Origin: JAKAVN01 sp963796565
GTDB lineage: Bacteria; Desulfobacterota; Binatia; Binatales; Binataceae
DNA: 64,000 bases
Direction of reading: 5' to 3'
Assembly: GCA_963796565.1 (NCBI GenBank)
Contig: CAWCMA010000005.1
Location: 248,001 to 312,000 of the forward strand
The position numbers and the translations under genes are program-made. The number at the start of each line of letters is the position of its first letter. Positions within the stretch are counted from its first letter, which is position 1. Below are positions 53,757-61,104 of this stretch, in pieces. A model generated the notes under the pieces. That model was not told where the DNA came from. It searched no databases and worked only from the letters and a program-made list of their open reading frames with translations.

Positions 53757-54411
53757 TTCGCAGTTCCTTTCGGCCAGTCAAAGAATGAATGCAAAAGATC
53801 AATGCAAAGAATAAAAAAAGCCAGCGGGCAGCCGGGCGCCCTTGGCGCGAGATTAACAGAAGGAAACGGCAGACTGCCAACCGGAATGTAGCGCCACAGC
53901 TCCAGCCCGCGGTTCAGCGGCCGGGATTAGCGCTGGATTAGCGATGGAGCAGCGACCCGGCGGGCCGACCAGAAAGTAGCGAAGTTTCAGCAGCGTCAGA
54001 AATTTGGCCGGCGCGACGAAGGCTTGGCGGCGAGCGCGATAGGAGGCGCCTTGGAAGCGGCGACCGTGGCGCTCGAATCGACCGGAGTGACAAGGTGCGC
54101 GCGCAGAGTCAGGATCGCGATAAACGTCGCCAACAGCAGGAAGAAGAGCACGATCGAACGGGGTTCGACCTCGTTCTCGCCCATCTGCCGCGCGGCGGCT
54201 GTCGGCCGCGCGAGCGGCGCCTGATACCTCGATCGATACTTCGCCGGTCTCACGACACGGATAGGGGAGCAAGTCCCATACCGTTCGGTTTCGATTTTCC
54301 GGCATCGCGCCAGCCGCCTCTCGTTGTTCTCTGCGGAAGCATCCTCTCTGCCTCCTGCCGGGCGGCGGCGCCTCCGTGGAAATCTCCCAGATGTACGTGT
54401 AGTATACGTAT
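53757..54411. other. 655-bp region between acyl-CoA dehydrogenase and toxin-antitoxin genes
   Basis: It holds one possible 62-codon minus-strand gene (listed) and the antitoxin promoter at its right end. An AT-rich A-tract near 53805-53820 precedes a GC-rich stretch that loosely resembles DNA upstream of the racemase-like gene. Nothing else is called. Confidence 0.4.
53996..54184 (-). CDS. Possible small membrane protein
   Basis: A 62-residue frame with one convincing hydrophobic helix (SIVLFFLLLATFIAIL) after an acidic N terminus and a basic, Ala/Pro-rich tail. There is no clear ribosome site before the ATG at 54184, and an open frame extends to 54253. It lies in otherwise empty DNA. Plausible but weakly supported. 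Confidence 0.35.
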   Translation of the reverse strand: MGENEVEPRSIVLFFLLLATFIAILTLRAHLVTPVDSSATVAASKAPPIALAAKPSSRRPNF

Positions 54412-54412
54412 A
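54403..54412. promoter_or_regulatory. TATACGTATA palindrome at the antitoxin start
   Basis: A perfect 10-bp palindrome whose last base is the A of the antitoxin ATG. A related TACGTG lies just upstream. Antitoxins with ribbon-helix-helix folds often repress their own promoter through such sites, so this is a candidate operator. Confidence 0.45.
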
Positions 54413-54657
54413 TGGCTGCCAAGCCTCGAAGAAAGCTGACCATAACCGTCGAAGATGCCGTCTACCGGGGACTTCGCAAGATCGTCGGCCCGCGTAACAT
54501 CAGCCGCTTTCTGAACGACCTCGCGCGGCCCCATGTCGTGCGCGACCGGCTGGATGAGGGCTACCGCGCGATGGCCGACGACGAACAGCGCGAGGGCGAA
54601 GCCGCCGAGTGGAGCGAGGAATTGCTGGGAGACGTTGGCGATGAGCCGCGCCGATGA
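54412..54657 (+). CDS. Type II antitoxin, ribbon-helix-helix (MazE-like)
   Basis: An 81-residue protein with an N-terminal beta strand KLTITVEDAVYRGL followed by two helices (VGPRNISRFLNDLARP), the ribbon-helix-helix DNA-binding pattern. The C-terminal half is acidic (DDEQREGEAAEWSEE), as expected of the toxin-wrapping tail. It overlaps the MazF-like gene by 17 nt, so the two are translated together with the antitoxin first. A palindrome at its start suggests autoregulation. Confidence 0.85.
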   Translation: MAAKPRRKLTITVEDAVYRGLRKIVGPRNISRFLNDLARPHVVRDRLDEGYRAMADDEQREGEAAEWSEELLGDVGDEPRR

Positions 54658-54985
54658 TACGCCGCAGCGCGGCGAGGTATGGTGGGTAGCCTTCGATCCA
54701 ACGGTGGGCGGCGAAATCAGGAAGACGCGGCCAGCGATCGTCGTGAGCAATGACAGCGCCAACCGTCACCTTAACCGCGTCCAGGTCGTTCCGCTGACCA
54801 GCAACGTGAAACGTCTCTATCCCGCCGAGGCGTACGTAAGAGTCAATGGCGTGCGCAACAAGGCGATGGCCGATCAGATAACCACTGCCAGCAAGCGGCG
54901 TCTGCGCGAAAAGGCCGGAAAGATCGATTCTACCGACTTGGCCGGCGTGGAACGCGCGATCAAGACGCAGCTCGGTCTCGAGTAG
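54641..54985 (+). CDS. Type II toxin, MazF/PemK-family endoribonuclease
   Basis: A 114-residue MazF/PemK-type toxin, a sequence-specific mRNA interferase. The characteristic opening RGEVWWVAFDPTVGGEIRKTRPAIVVSND contains the catalytic Arg/Lys region, followed by VQVVPLTSN and a C-terminal DQITTASKRRL segment with the usual Ser/Thr. The start at 54641 gives normal length. It overlaps the antitoxin gene. Whether it is active cannot be told, but no key residue is visibly lost. Confidence 0.92.
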   Translation: MSRADDTPQRGEVWWVAFDPTVGGEIRKTRPAIVVSNDSANRHLNRVQVVPLTSNVKRLYPAEAYVRVNGVRNKAMADQITTASKRRLREKAGKIDSTDLAGVERAIKTQLGLE

Positions 54986-55142
54986 TCTCTTCCGGAATTT
55001 CTCCGGAGCACAGCGTTAAGACTCCGATTTCTCTAACGGCCTCTGTGGCATCAGGGCATGGGGTAGGCGCGTGAAGCCGTTGTTGGACTCGCAGCGTACC
55101 GGACTTTTAGCGCACCGGACTTGCAAGTGCGGCCGGCATGTT

Positions 55143-55175
55143 GATAGAGTAAGCGTCAGTTTGACGCAAACTATC
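55143..55175. promoter_or_regulatory. Inverted repeat upstream of nadA, candidate operator
   Basis: GCGTCA (55153-55158) and TGACGC (55162-55167) form a perfect palindrome with a 3-nt spacer. Outer arms GATAG (55143-55147) and CTATC (55171-55175) extend it with slightly unequal gaps of 5 and 3 nt. It is about 80 bp before the nadA start. An NrtR-like regulator gene lies 3 kb downstream, so it may be an NrtR box (inference). Confidence 0.5.
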
Positions 55176-55255
55176 GAAGTTCAGGCAATCTTCAAACGGC
55201 CGTAACACGGCTTTGCCCGACCCTCGTAACGCGCGCCCACAAGAGGTCCCAACCG

Positions 55256-56281
55256 ATGCCGCTACAAGTGCAACCTTCGACCATCACCACCACCGCCGCC
55301 GCCGCGCTCCATCGCAAGCTCGCCGCCCTTGGACAGGACGGCTACGACCTCGCCACCTGCGAGCGCTACGCCGCACAGATCGACGAGATCAATCGCCTTA
55401 AGGCCGCGCGCGACGCGGTCGTGCTGGCGCACAACTACCAGCGCCCGGAAATATTCGAGGTCGCCGACTTTATCGGCGATTCGCTGGAGCTGGCGTACAA
55501 GGCGCGCGAGGTCCGCGACGCCGGAATCATCGTGTTTTGCGGCGTCCACTTCATGGCCGAGACCGCCAAGGTCTTCAACCCCGAGCGGATGGTGCTGCTC
55601 CCGGACCTGCGGGCCGGATGCTCGCTGGCGGAGAGCATCACGGCCGAAGCACTGGCCGAGCGCAAGGCCGAGTTGCGCGAGATTTATCCCGACCTCAAGG
55701 TCGTCTCTTACGTCAATTGCACGGCCGACGTTAAGGCCGAATCCGACGCTTGCTGCACCTCGGCCAACGCGCTCAAGGTGGTCGAGGCGATCGACTCCGA
55801 GCACGTGCTGTTCGTCCCCGACCAGAACCTTGCCAACTACGTGCAGAGCCAGACCCGCAAAAAGATCATCTCATGGGACGGCAACTGCTATGTGCATCAC
55901 CAGATAACCGCCGAAGAGGTCGACAAGGTCAAGCGCGCGATCCCCGGAATCAAGGTGCTGGCCCATCCCGAATGCCGCACCGACGTGCTGCGGCTGGCCG
56001 ACGCGGTGCTCTCGACCAGCGCGATGGTGCGTTATGCCGAGAGCAGCGAAGCCGACAAGTTCCTGATAGTGACGGAGTGCGGGCTCTCGGATCGTCTGCT
56101 AATGGAAATTCCGAACAAGCATTTCTACAAAGCGTGCAAACTCTGCCGCTACATGAAGATGATTACGCTGGGCGGCACGCTCGATTCGTTGCGCAACCTG
56201 CGGTTCGAAATCGAGCTGCCCGAGGACGTGCGCGAAGGGGCGCGCCGCGCGCTGGAGCGAATGCTCGAACTCGGAGCGTAA
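55256..56281 (+). CDS. nadA: Quinolinate synthase NadA
   Basis: Condenses iminoaspartate with dihydroxyacetone phosphate to quinolinate in NAD biosynthesis, using a [4Fe-4S] cluster. The 341-residue protein has the three expected cluster cysteines: Cys95 in FCGVHFMAETAK, Cys211 in GNCYVHH and Cys297 in KLCRYMKM. It also has AHNYQRPEI near residue 58, VSYVNCTADVKA and HPECRTDV. No nadB or nadC is adjacent. The palindrome upstream and an NrtR-like gene nearby suggest NAD-responsive control. A hairpin lies just after the stop, before the cytochrome c gene. Confidence 0.96.
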   Translation: MPLQVQPSTITTTAAAALHRKLAALGQDGYDLATCERYAAQIDEINRLKAARDAVVLAHNYQRPEIFEVADFIGDSLELAYKAREVRDAGIIVFCGVHFMAETAKVFNPERMVLLPDLRAGCSLAESITAEALAERKAELREIYPDLKVVSYVNCTADVKAESDACCTSANALKVVEAIDSEHVLFVPDQNLANYVQSQTRKKIISWDGNCYVHHQITAEEVDKVKRAIPGIKVLAHPECRTDVLRLADAVLSTSAMVRYAESSEADKFLIVTECGLSDRLLMEIPNKHFYKACKLCRYMKMITLGGTLDSLRNLRFEIELPEDVREGARRALERMLELGA

Positions 56282-56290
56282 CTGTTGTAG

Positions 56291-56327
56291 CGTTCCTGTC
56301 TAAGGCCGTAGCGGCCTGACAGGAGCG
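56291..56327 (+). promoter_or_regulatory. Hairpin overlapping the cytochrome c ribosome-binding site
   Basis: CGTTCCTGTC (56291-56300) pairs with GACAGGAGCG (56318-56327) with a single G-U pair, and GGCC (56304-56307) pairs with GGCC (56313-56316) inside. The right arm contains AGGAG (56321-56325), the ribosome-binding site of the ATG at 56332. It could attenuate transcription after nadA or hide the site until melted or bound. Confidence 0.6.
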
Positions 56328-56331
56328 ACGA

Positions 56332-56850
56332 ATGTCGTCACGTTTTGGATGGTTTGTTATCGGTTTCGTGGGAGCTTTCGTGGCGCTCTTCGTGGGTGGG
56401 GACCTGTTTCTAAGGTCCGGCGGAGTTTCTATGGAAACCACCGCGCCCCCGCTTCCGCTGGAAAGGACTGTGGCCAAAATGGCGCTGCACGCGAGTATGG
56501 GCGACGCGGCGGATCTGAAGAATCCCCTTCCCTTCGATGACGCCAACATGTCGGCGGGCGCGCGCGAATTTAAAGACCACTGCGCGTTTTGCCACGGCCT
56601 GCCGGGACAACCGCTGCCGGATGCGGCCGCCGGCATGTTCCCCGCACCGCCGCAGCTCTTTGGAGACGAAGAGATGGTCACGGACGATCCTGAAGGTGTC
56701 ACTTACTGGAAGGTGACTCACGGGATTCGGCTGTCCGGAATGCCGGCATTCGAGAAGACATTGTCCGACATGCAGCGCTGGCAGATTACCATGTTGGTCG
56801 CCCACGCGGACAAACTTTCGCCCGCGGTCCGGGCGGAACTCAGTCACTGA
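56332..56850 (+). CDS. Membrane-anchored class I cytochrome c
   Basis: A 172-residue protein with an uncleaved N-terminal hydrophobic helix (about 6-24) and one haem-binding motif CAFCH (Cys84, Cys87, His88). A probable sixth ligand is Met137 in SGMPAF. The fold resembles small mono-haem cytochromes that donate electrons in periplasmic chains. It starts 50 bp after nadA, but the products have no evident functional link. The ribosome site lies in a strong hairpin. The electron partner is unknown. Confidence 0.88.
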   Translation: MSSRFGWFVIGFVGAFVALFVGGDLFLRSGGVSMETTAPPLPLERTVAKMALHASMGDAADLKNPLPFDDANMSAGAREFKDHCAFCHGLPGQPLPDAAAGMFPAPPQLFGDEEMVTDDPEGVTYWKVTHGIRLSGMPAFEKTLSDMQRWQITMLVAHADKLSPAVRAELSH

Positions 56851-56899
56851 GCACCTTCGCGCTTCGCAGTCTTTCCCGCTTCCCGGTAGTCAACGCCTT

Positions 56900-56941
56900 T
56901 GCCCGATAGACCCATCGGCCTCTGCCCGATAGACGCATCGG
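56900..56941. promoter_or_regulatory. Two direct repeats, each with an imperfect palindrome, upstream of the MetE-like fusion gene
   Basis: TGCCCGATAGACCCATCGG at 56900-56918 recurs at 56923-56941 with one base change, giving a 23-bp period. Each unit contains CCGAT and ATCGG arms 6 nt apart. They are 92 bp before the start at 57033, a suitable place for tandem operators. Confidence 0.5.
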
Positions 56942-57032
56942 AATGGAACGAATACCCTGAAATGCGACGTTCTGAGGTTCTATTGAGCGGCTCCATTCAG
57001 TCGTCCGTAACAATTGACCGGGAGAGAGACAA

Positions 57033-59090
57033 ATGTCGAACTCGGCTCAATCGGTGTCCGACGAGCGGCAGGTTTCCGGGGTCCATCTGGTAGGTAGCGT
57101 TCCGCTTGCGGATGCCGACCAGGTGTTTCGACGCATAAGTGCGGATCTCGGTGACCGGCTAAAGCGCATTCCCGATGGCGAGACCGGTCCGCGCGCGGAT
57201 TGGATCATCTGGCAGTATCCCGTCCTCAGTTCCCGGCCGGAGTTCGAGATCTGCCCTCCGGGACCCGAGCATTATCGGGCGCTGCCCAGGCTCCGTCTTG
57301 GTGAAGGTGTCGCGGCCGCGGATATTGCCTTCGAGCGGCTCGGCTACGCACAGACGGCGATCGCGTCTTACCGCTTATTCGCAACCCTCAAGCGTGACGG
57401 AATAGTGCCGGGACATTGCCGCTTCCAGGTCTCGCTGCCCACTCCGCTCGCCCCCATCAGCGCCTTCGTGGCGAGCGACGCCCAGAGCGCGGTCGAGCCG
57501 ATCTATGAAGCCCGGATGCTGGAGGAGGTGGCGCTTATCATACAAGCGATCCCGGCCGATCAACTCGCCATCCAATGGGACACGAATGTCGAGTTTGCGA
57601 TGCTGGAGGGCTCAGTGCCAGCGTGGTTCGACGACGTGCGCGCGGGCATCATGGAACGGCTGTTGCGCCTCAGTCGCCGGATACCGCCTTCGGTCGAACT
57701 GGGGTATCACCTCTGTTACGGCGACGGCCGTCATCACCACACTGCCGCGAAGGACGCGCGCAAGCTGGTCGAAATCGCAAGCGCGCTGGCGGCCAGTCTG
57801 GACCGGCCGCTCAACTGGCTGCACATGCCAGTGCCCGTGCGTGCCGAAGAGTCCTACTTCTCACCGATGGCCCGCTTGATCCTGCGTCCGGAGACCGAAC
57901 TTTACCTCGGCGTAATCGACCCGGCGGACGGAATCGAGGGGGCTTTCAGACGAATCAAGCTGGCCCGTTCGTTCGTTGACGGATTCGGCGCCGCCACGGT
58001 ATGCGGATGGGGGCGGCAACCCGAGCGGGTCGTCCCGGACTTGCTCGAACTGCACGCCGCTGTCGCACGACCGGTGGTCTCGACCTCGGATCAGCAGGCA
58101 TCATTCGTATGGCCCAGCGGCTTCGATCGGATCCCGGACGAAGATTGGACTCATCAGCCGGTGGACCGTTTCGGCTTGGCCTACGACAAAGTTGACCGGC
58201 ACAGTTGGTACCGAAATCTCGACCCGATCATCGAGGAGCTTGCCGCCAATCTGAAAGATCGCGACATCATGGTGGATTATTCGGGCGGAACCGGAATCCT
58301 CCTCGATCGTCTGAAATTAAGGATTTTCGACCGTCGCGCCGGCATCCTTATCGTGGACAGTTCGCCGCGCTTTTTGCGGGTTGCGGTCGAGAAGTTCGCC
58401 GCCGATCCGCGCGTCGCGTTTCGGCTCCTGCGCTTCTCGAAAGCGGAGAAGCGGTTGCAGCGAATCAACGAGGTGTTGAGCCCCTCGCTGCTCGAGCGCG
58501 GAGTCGACACGATTGCCTGCACCAACGCGGTCCATCTGTACACTGACCTGGAGGACACGGTTTCCGCCTGGGCTTCGGTCCTGCGGCCCGGCGGCAAGTT
58601 GTTCATCAACTCCGGAAACATCCGCAATCCTCGCGCGAAGCCTAATCAGTGGATCCTCGACGAAACGGTATGGGTCATAAATGACCTTGCGGACGGGATA
58701 GTCCGGAGCGACCCCCGCTATGCGGCATATCGGTCCATTCTCGACGACGGTGAACGCATGGAGGCGCACAGCGCGTTTCGAAATCGAGTGTTCGTCGAGC
58801 CCCGGCGGCTCGACTTTTACCTGAACATTCTAAGGAGCGCCGGCTTTCAGACCGAAGCCGTGGTGGAGCGCAACATTCGGGCTCGGGTCGACGATTGGTA
58901 CGAATTCCTCTCGGCGTACCATGACGCGGTGCTCGGTTGGGTCGGCGGAAACGAGAAAATCGACGGACGGGCGCCGACCGCGGAGGCCGTCGCGGACCGG
59001 CTCTCACTAATCCGTCAGGCAATAGATACTCTGTTCGGCGGCCGCACCGAGTTCGACGCTTGCTGGACCTACATCAACTGCACGCGCTGA
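57033..59090 (+). CDS. Fusion of a MetE-like zinc methyltransferase barrel and a SAM-dependent methyltransferase
   Basis: A 685-residue protein. Residues 15-345 resemble the UROD/MetE-like TIM barrel: GVHLVGSVPL, RIPDGETGPR, then His226 and Cys228 in GYHLCYGD and Cys324 in VCGWGRQP. These match the His-x-Cys and later Cys zinc ligands of cobalamin-independent methionine synthase. Residues 376-685 form a class I methyltransferase with motif VDYSGGTGILL (413-423), an acidic IVDSS strand-2 end and a VLRPGGKLFINSG motif. The linked domains suggest methyl transfer to or from a thiol-type acceptor. I know no characterised homologue with this architecture. It has its own upstream region with tandem repeats. 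Confidence 0.8.
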   Translation: MSNSAQSVSDERQVSGVHLVGSVPLADADQVFRRISADLGDRLKRIPDGETGPRADWIIWQYPVLSSRPEFEICPPGPEHYRALPRLRLGEGVAAADIAFERLGYAQTAIASYRLFATLKRDGIVPGHCRFQVSLPTPLAPISAFVASDAQSAVEPIYEARMLEEVALIIQAIPADQLAIQWDTNVEFAMLEGSVPAWFDDVRAGIMERLLRLSRRIPPSVELGYHLCYGDGRHHHTAAKDARKLVEIASALAASLDRPLNWLHMPVPVRAEESYFSPMARLILRPETELYLGVIDPADGIEGAFRRIKLARSFVDGFGAATVCGWGRQPERVVPDLLELHAAVARPVVSTSDQQASFVWPSGFDRIPDEDWTHQPVDRFGLAYDKVDRHSWYRNLDPIIEELAANLKDRDIMVDYSGGTGILLDRLKLRIFDRRAGILIVDSSPRFLRVAVEKFAADPRVAFRLLRFSKAEKRLQRINEVLSPSLLERGVDTIACTNAVHLYTDLEDTVSAWASVLRPGGKLFINSGNIRNPRAKPNQWILDETVWVINDLADGIVRSDPRYAAYRSILDDGERMEAHSAFRNRVFVEPRRLDFYLNILRSAGFQTEAVVERNIRARVDDWYEFLSAYHDAVLGWVGGNEKIDGRAPTAEAVADRLSLIRQAIDTLFGGRTEFDACWTYINCTR

Positions 59091-59212
59091 TTAGTGCGGC
59101 GAATCAAATCAGGGGGACCCGCGCTCGTAGCCGGTCCTCTGCAGAGGCGCGGGAGCGGCCCTTTTCCTTCGATCCGAGACGCGCGCTTTGAACGAGGTGC
59201 GATCGGGCGGCT

Positions 59213-59947
59213 ATGCTTGCTGCGGTGAACGCTGAATCCCCGCCGCCATCGAACAGAGGAGCCGCCGGCACCATGGCGGCTCCGCGCAGCCATCGGGCGG
59301 CGCGGCCCAAGGTCGCCGTCGACATGGTGGTGTTCGCGGTCGAGGGCGGCCGCCTCAGAACCTATCTCGTGCAGTTGCGACGCGGCGCGGCGCGCGGGCG
59401 ATGGGCCTTCGCCGGCGGCCTGGTGCGGATGGGCGAGATGCTCGACGAGGCCGCACGGCGCGAACTTTTCGCGTCGACCGGCATCCGCGAGGCTTACCTG
59501 GAGCAACTTTTCACGTTCGGCGACCCCTCGCGCGACCCGCGCGCCCACGTCGTTTCGGTGGCCTACATGGCGCTAATCGCAGACGCTCAGAAAGCGGCCG
59601 CGCCAGGTGGCAAGTACTTGGACGGGCGCTGGTTCGAGGTTTCGGCGCTGCCCGCGCTTGCGTATGATCATCAACAGATGGCGAAATACGCGCTGGGAAG
59701 GCTCAAGGCGAAGCTCGAATACACCAATATAGCCTGTAATTTGCTGCCTGAGACCTTCACTTTCGCCGAGCTGGAGGCGCTGTACGCGATGATTCTGGAG
59801 CGGCCGATCGACCGCCGCAATTTTCGCCGGCGGATTCTCTCGATGGGAATCCTGCGCCGGCTCCCGGCCACGCGCCGCGGCGCCCATCGCCCAGCCGCGC
59901 TTTATAGTTTCATCCGGCGCGACCCGCAGGTCGTGGAAATGCTATAG
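59213..59947 (+). CDS. NrtR-like Nudix-fold transcriptional regulator
   Basis: A 244-residue protein with a Nudix domain (about 32-165) and a C-terminal winged-helix domain (about 180-244; LPETFTFAELEALY and RPIDRRNFRRRILSMGIL). This is the build of NrtR, the ADP-ribose-responsive repressor of NAD genes. The Nudix box keeps Gly69, Glu75 and Arg83-Glu84, but the metal-binding Glu-Glu is replaced by Ala87-Ser88. Hydrolysis is therefore unlikely and a purely regulatory role fits. nadA with an upstream palindrome is 3 kb away. The start may be 20 codons later at 59273. Confidence 0.82.
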   Translation: MLAAVNAESPPPSNRGAAGTMAAPRSHRAARPKVAVDMVVFAVEGGRLRTYLVQLRRGAARGRWAFAGGLVRMGEMLDEAARRELFASTGIREAYLEQLFTFGDPSRDPRAHVVSVAYMALIADAQKAAAPGGKYLDGRWFEVSALPALAYDHQQMAKYALGRLKAKLEYTNIACNLLPETFTFAELEALYAMILERPIDRRNFRRRILSMGILRRLPATRRGAHRPAALYSFIRRDPQVVEML

Positions 59948-59971
59948 TGGCGCGGATAATCGGTGAGCATC

Positions 59972-60406
59972 ATGCCCAAGACCAAAAGCCCGTCGGCAGG
60001 CGGCAGGCGAAACAAGCGAAGATGGACAGTTGCGGTGATTGCCGCGGCTGTGATCCTGTCGATTGGCGCAGGCGCGTGGACGATGCACTCGGCGGCTGAT
60101 CCGGCGGCCGCGACGGCCAAGGCTCAGCCCGTGACACTCGACCCGGCCCGCTTCTTCGGGGCGGCGCGCGAGGCCTATGAAGTCGCGGCGAAAAATCCCG
60201 CGCTACTCGCGCAGCTTCATTGCTACTGCGGATGCGACAAGGAACTGGGCCATCAGAATTTGCTCGACTGCTATCGCGACGAGCACGGTGGGCATTGCCC
60301 GGTCTGCACCGGAGAAGCGCTGGAGGCCGCCAAGCTCGCCGACGAAGGGCTGCCTGTCGACCAGATCCGCCGCGTGCTGCGCGATCATTACGCGCAGGGG
60401 AACTGA
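59972..60406 (+). CDS. PCYCGC-type cysteine-rich exported protein
   Basis: A 144-residue protein with a basic N terminus, one hydrophobic helix (about 17-38) and a cysteine-rich core HCYCGCDKELGHQNLLDC, then HCPVCTGEA. This is the pattern of the PCYCGC family, small exported proteins thought to bind metal. The ATG at 59972 has GGTGAG in front; a GTG 9 nt earlier would overlap that site. The DedA gene begins 3 bp after its stop, so the two form one unit. A role in metal handling or redox at the membrane is inferred from the cysteines only. Confidence 0.8.
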   Translation: MPKTKSPSAGGRRNKRRWTVAVIAAAVILSIGAGAWTMHSAADPAAATAKAQPVTLDPARFFGAAREAYEVAAKNPALLAQLHCYCGCDKELGHQNLLDCYRDEHGGHCPVCTGEALEAAKLADEGLPVDQIRRVLRDHYAQGN

Positions 60407-60409
60407 CGC

Positions 60410-61015
60410 TTGGCGGGTCTGGTTTCGGGTTACATCCAGCACTTCACTTATGCTGGTCTCCTGGTGGTCCTGGTGCTGTGCGGGATGGGCCTGCCGATAC
60501 CTGAAGACGTCGTGCTGCTGGCGGGCGGCTTCCTGGTGCATCGCGGATTAGTTCAATACCCGATCACCATCCTGGTCGCGCTGGTGGGCGTGGTCGCGGG
60601 CGACAACTCGCTATTTTTCCTGGGCCGGCGTTTTGGCACCGGGCTGGTGACCTACCTCGGCATCGGGCGGCCTCGCTCGCAGCGTCAGATCGAGTGGCTC
60701 AAGAAATTCATGGACCGCCACGGCCATCGAGCGATCTTCTATGCGCGCTTCGTCGCCGGGCTGCGCGCCCTGGTCTACCTTACCGCCGGCTCGTTCGGGG
60801 TGAAGCCGTTGCGGTTTTTCCTGTACGATCTGGCTGGCGCGCTCATCTCGGTACCAATCGTAATCACGCTCGGCTACCTCTTCGGCGACGAGCTGGAGGC
60901 GGTGCTACGCTATATTGGCGGATTCGAGAAGTTCATCTGGGTGGTGCTTGCGCTCTCGCTGGCGGTCATCGCGATGCGGATGCTGATGTTCACGCGCGAA
61001 CGCGGGGAAACCTAG
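60410..61015 (+). CDS. DedA-family membrane protein
   Basis: A 201-residue polytopic protein of the DedA/VTT family. It has GLPIPEDVVLLAGGFL near the N terminus, VVAGDNSLFFLGRRFG and the conserved FYARFVAGLRALVYLTAGSF. The last segment carries the Arg residues needed for function in E. coli DedA proteins, which are linked to undecaprenyl-phosphate or phospholipid flipping and membrane potential. The start is a TTG with AGGGGA about 9 nt upstream and only 3 bp after the PCYCGC stop. No in-frame ATG occurs early enough to be the start. Confidence 0.88.
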   Translation: MAGLVSGYIQHFTYAGLLVVLVLCGMGLPIPEDVVLLAGGFLVHRGLVQYPITILVALVGVVAGDNSLFFLGRRFGTGLVTYLGIGRPRSQRQIEWLKKFMDRHGHRAIFYARFVAGLRALVYLTAGSFGVKPLRFFLYDLAGALISVPIVITLGYLFGDELEAVLRYIGGFEKFIWVVLALSLAVIAMRMLMFTRERGET

Positions 61016-61104
61016 ACCTGGCCGACGTCCATGGCGCTCGCGCGCCGATCGCTCGCGCTTATGCGGCCGGGCGCCGCGTCCGCCGGCGGATTTGAAAAAT
61101 AATC

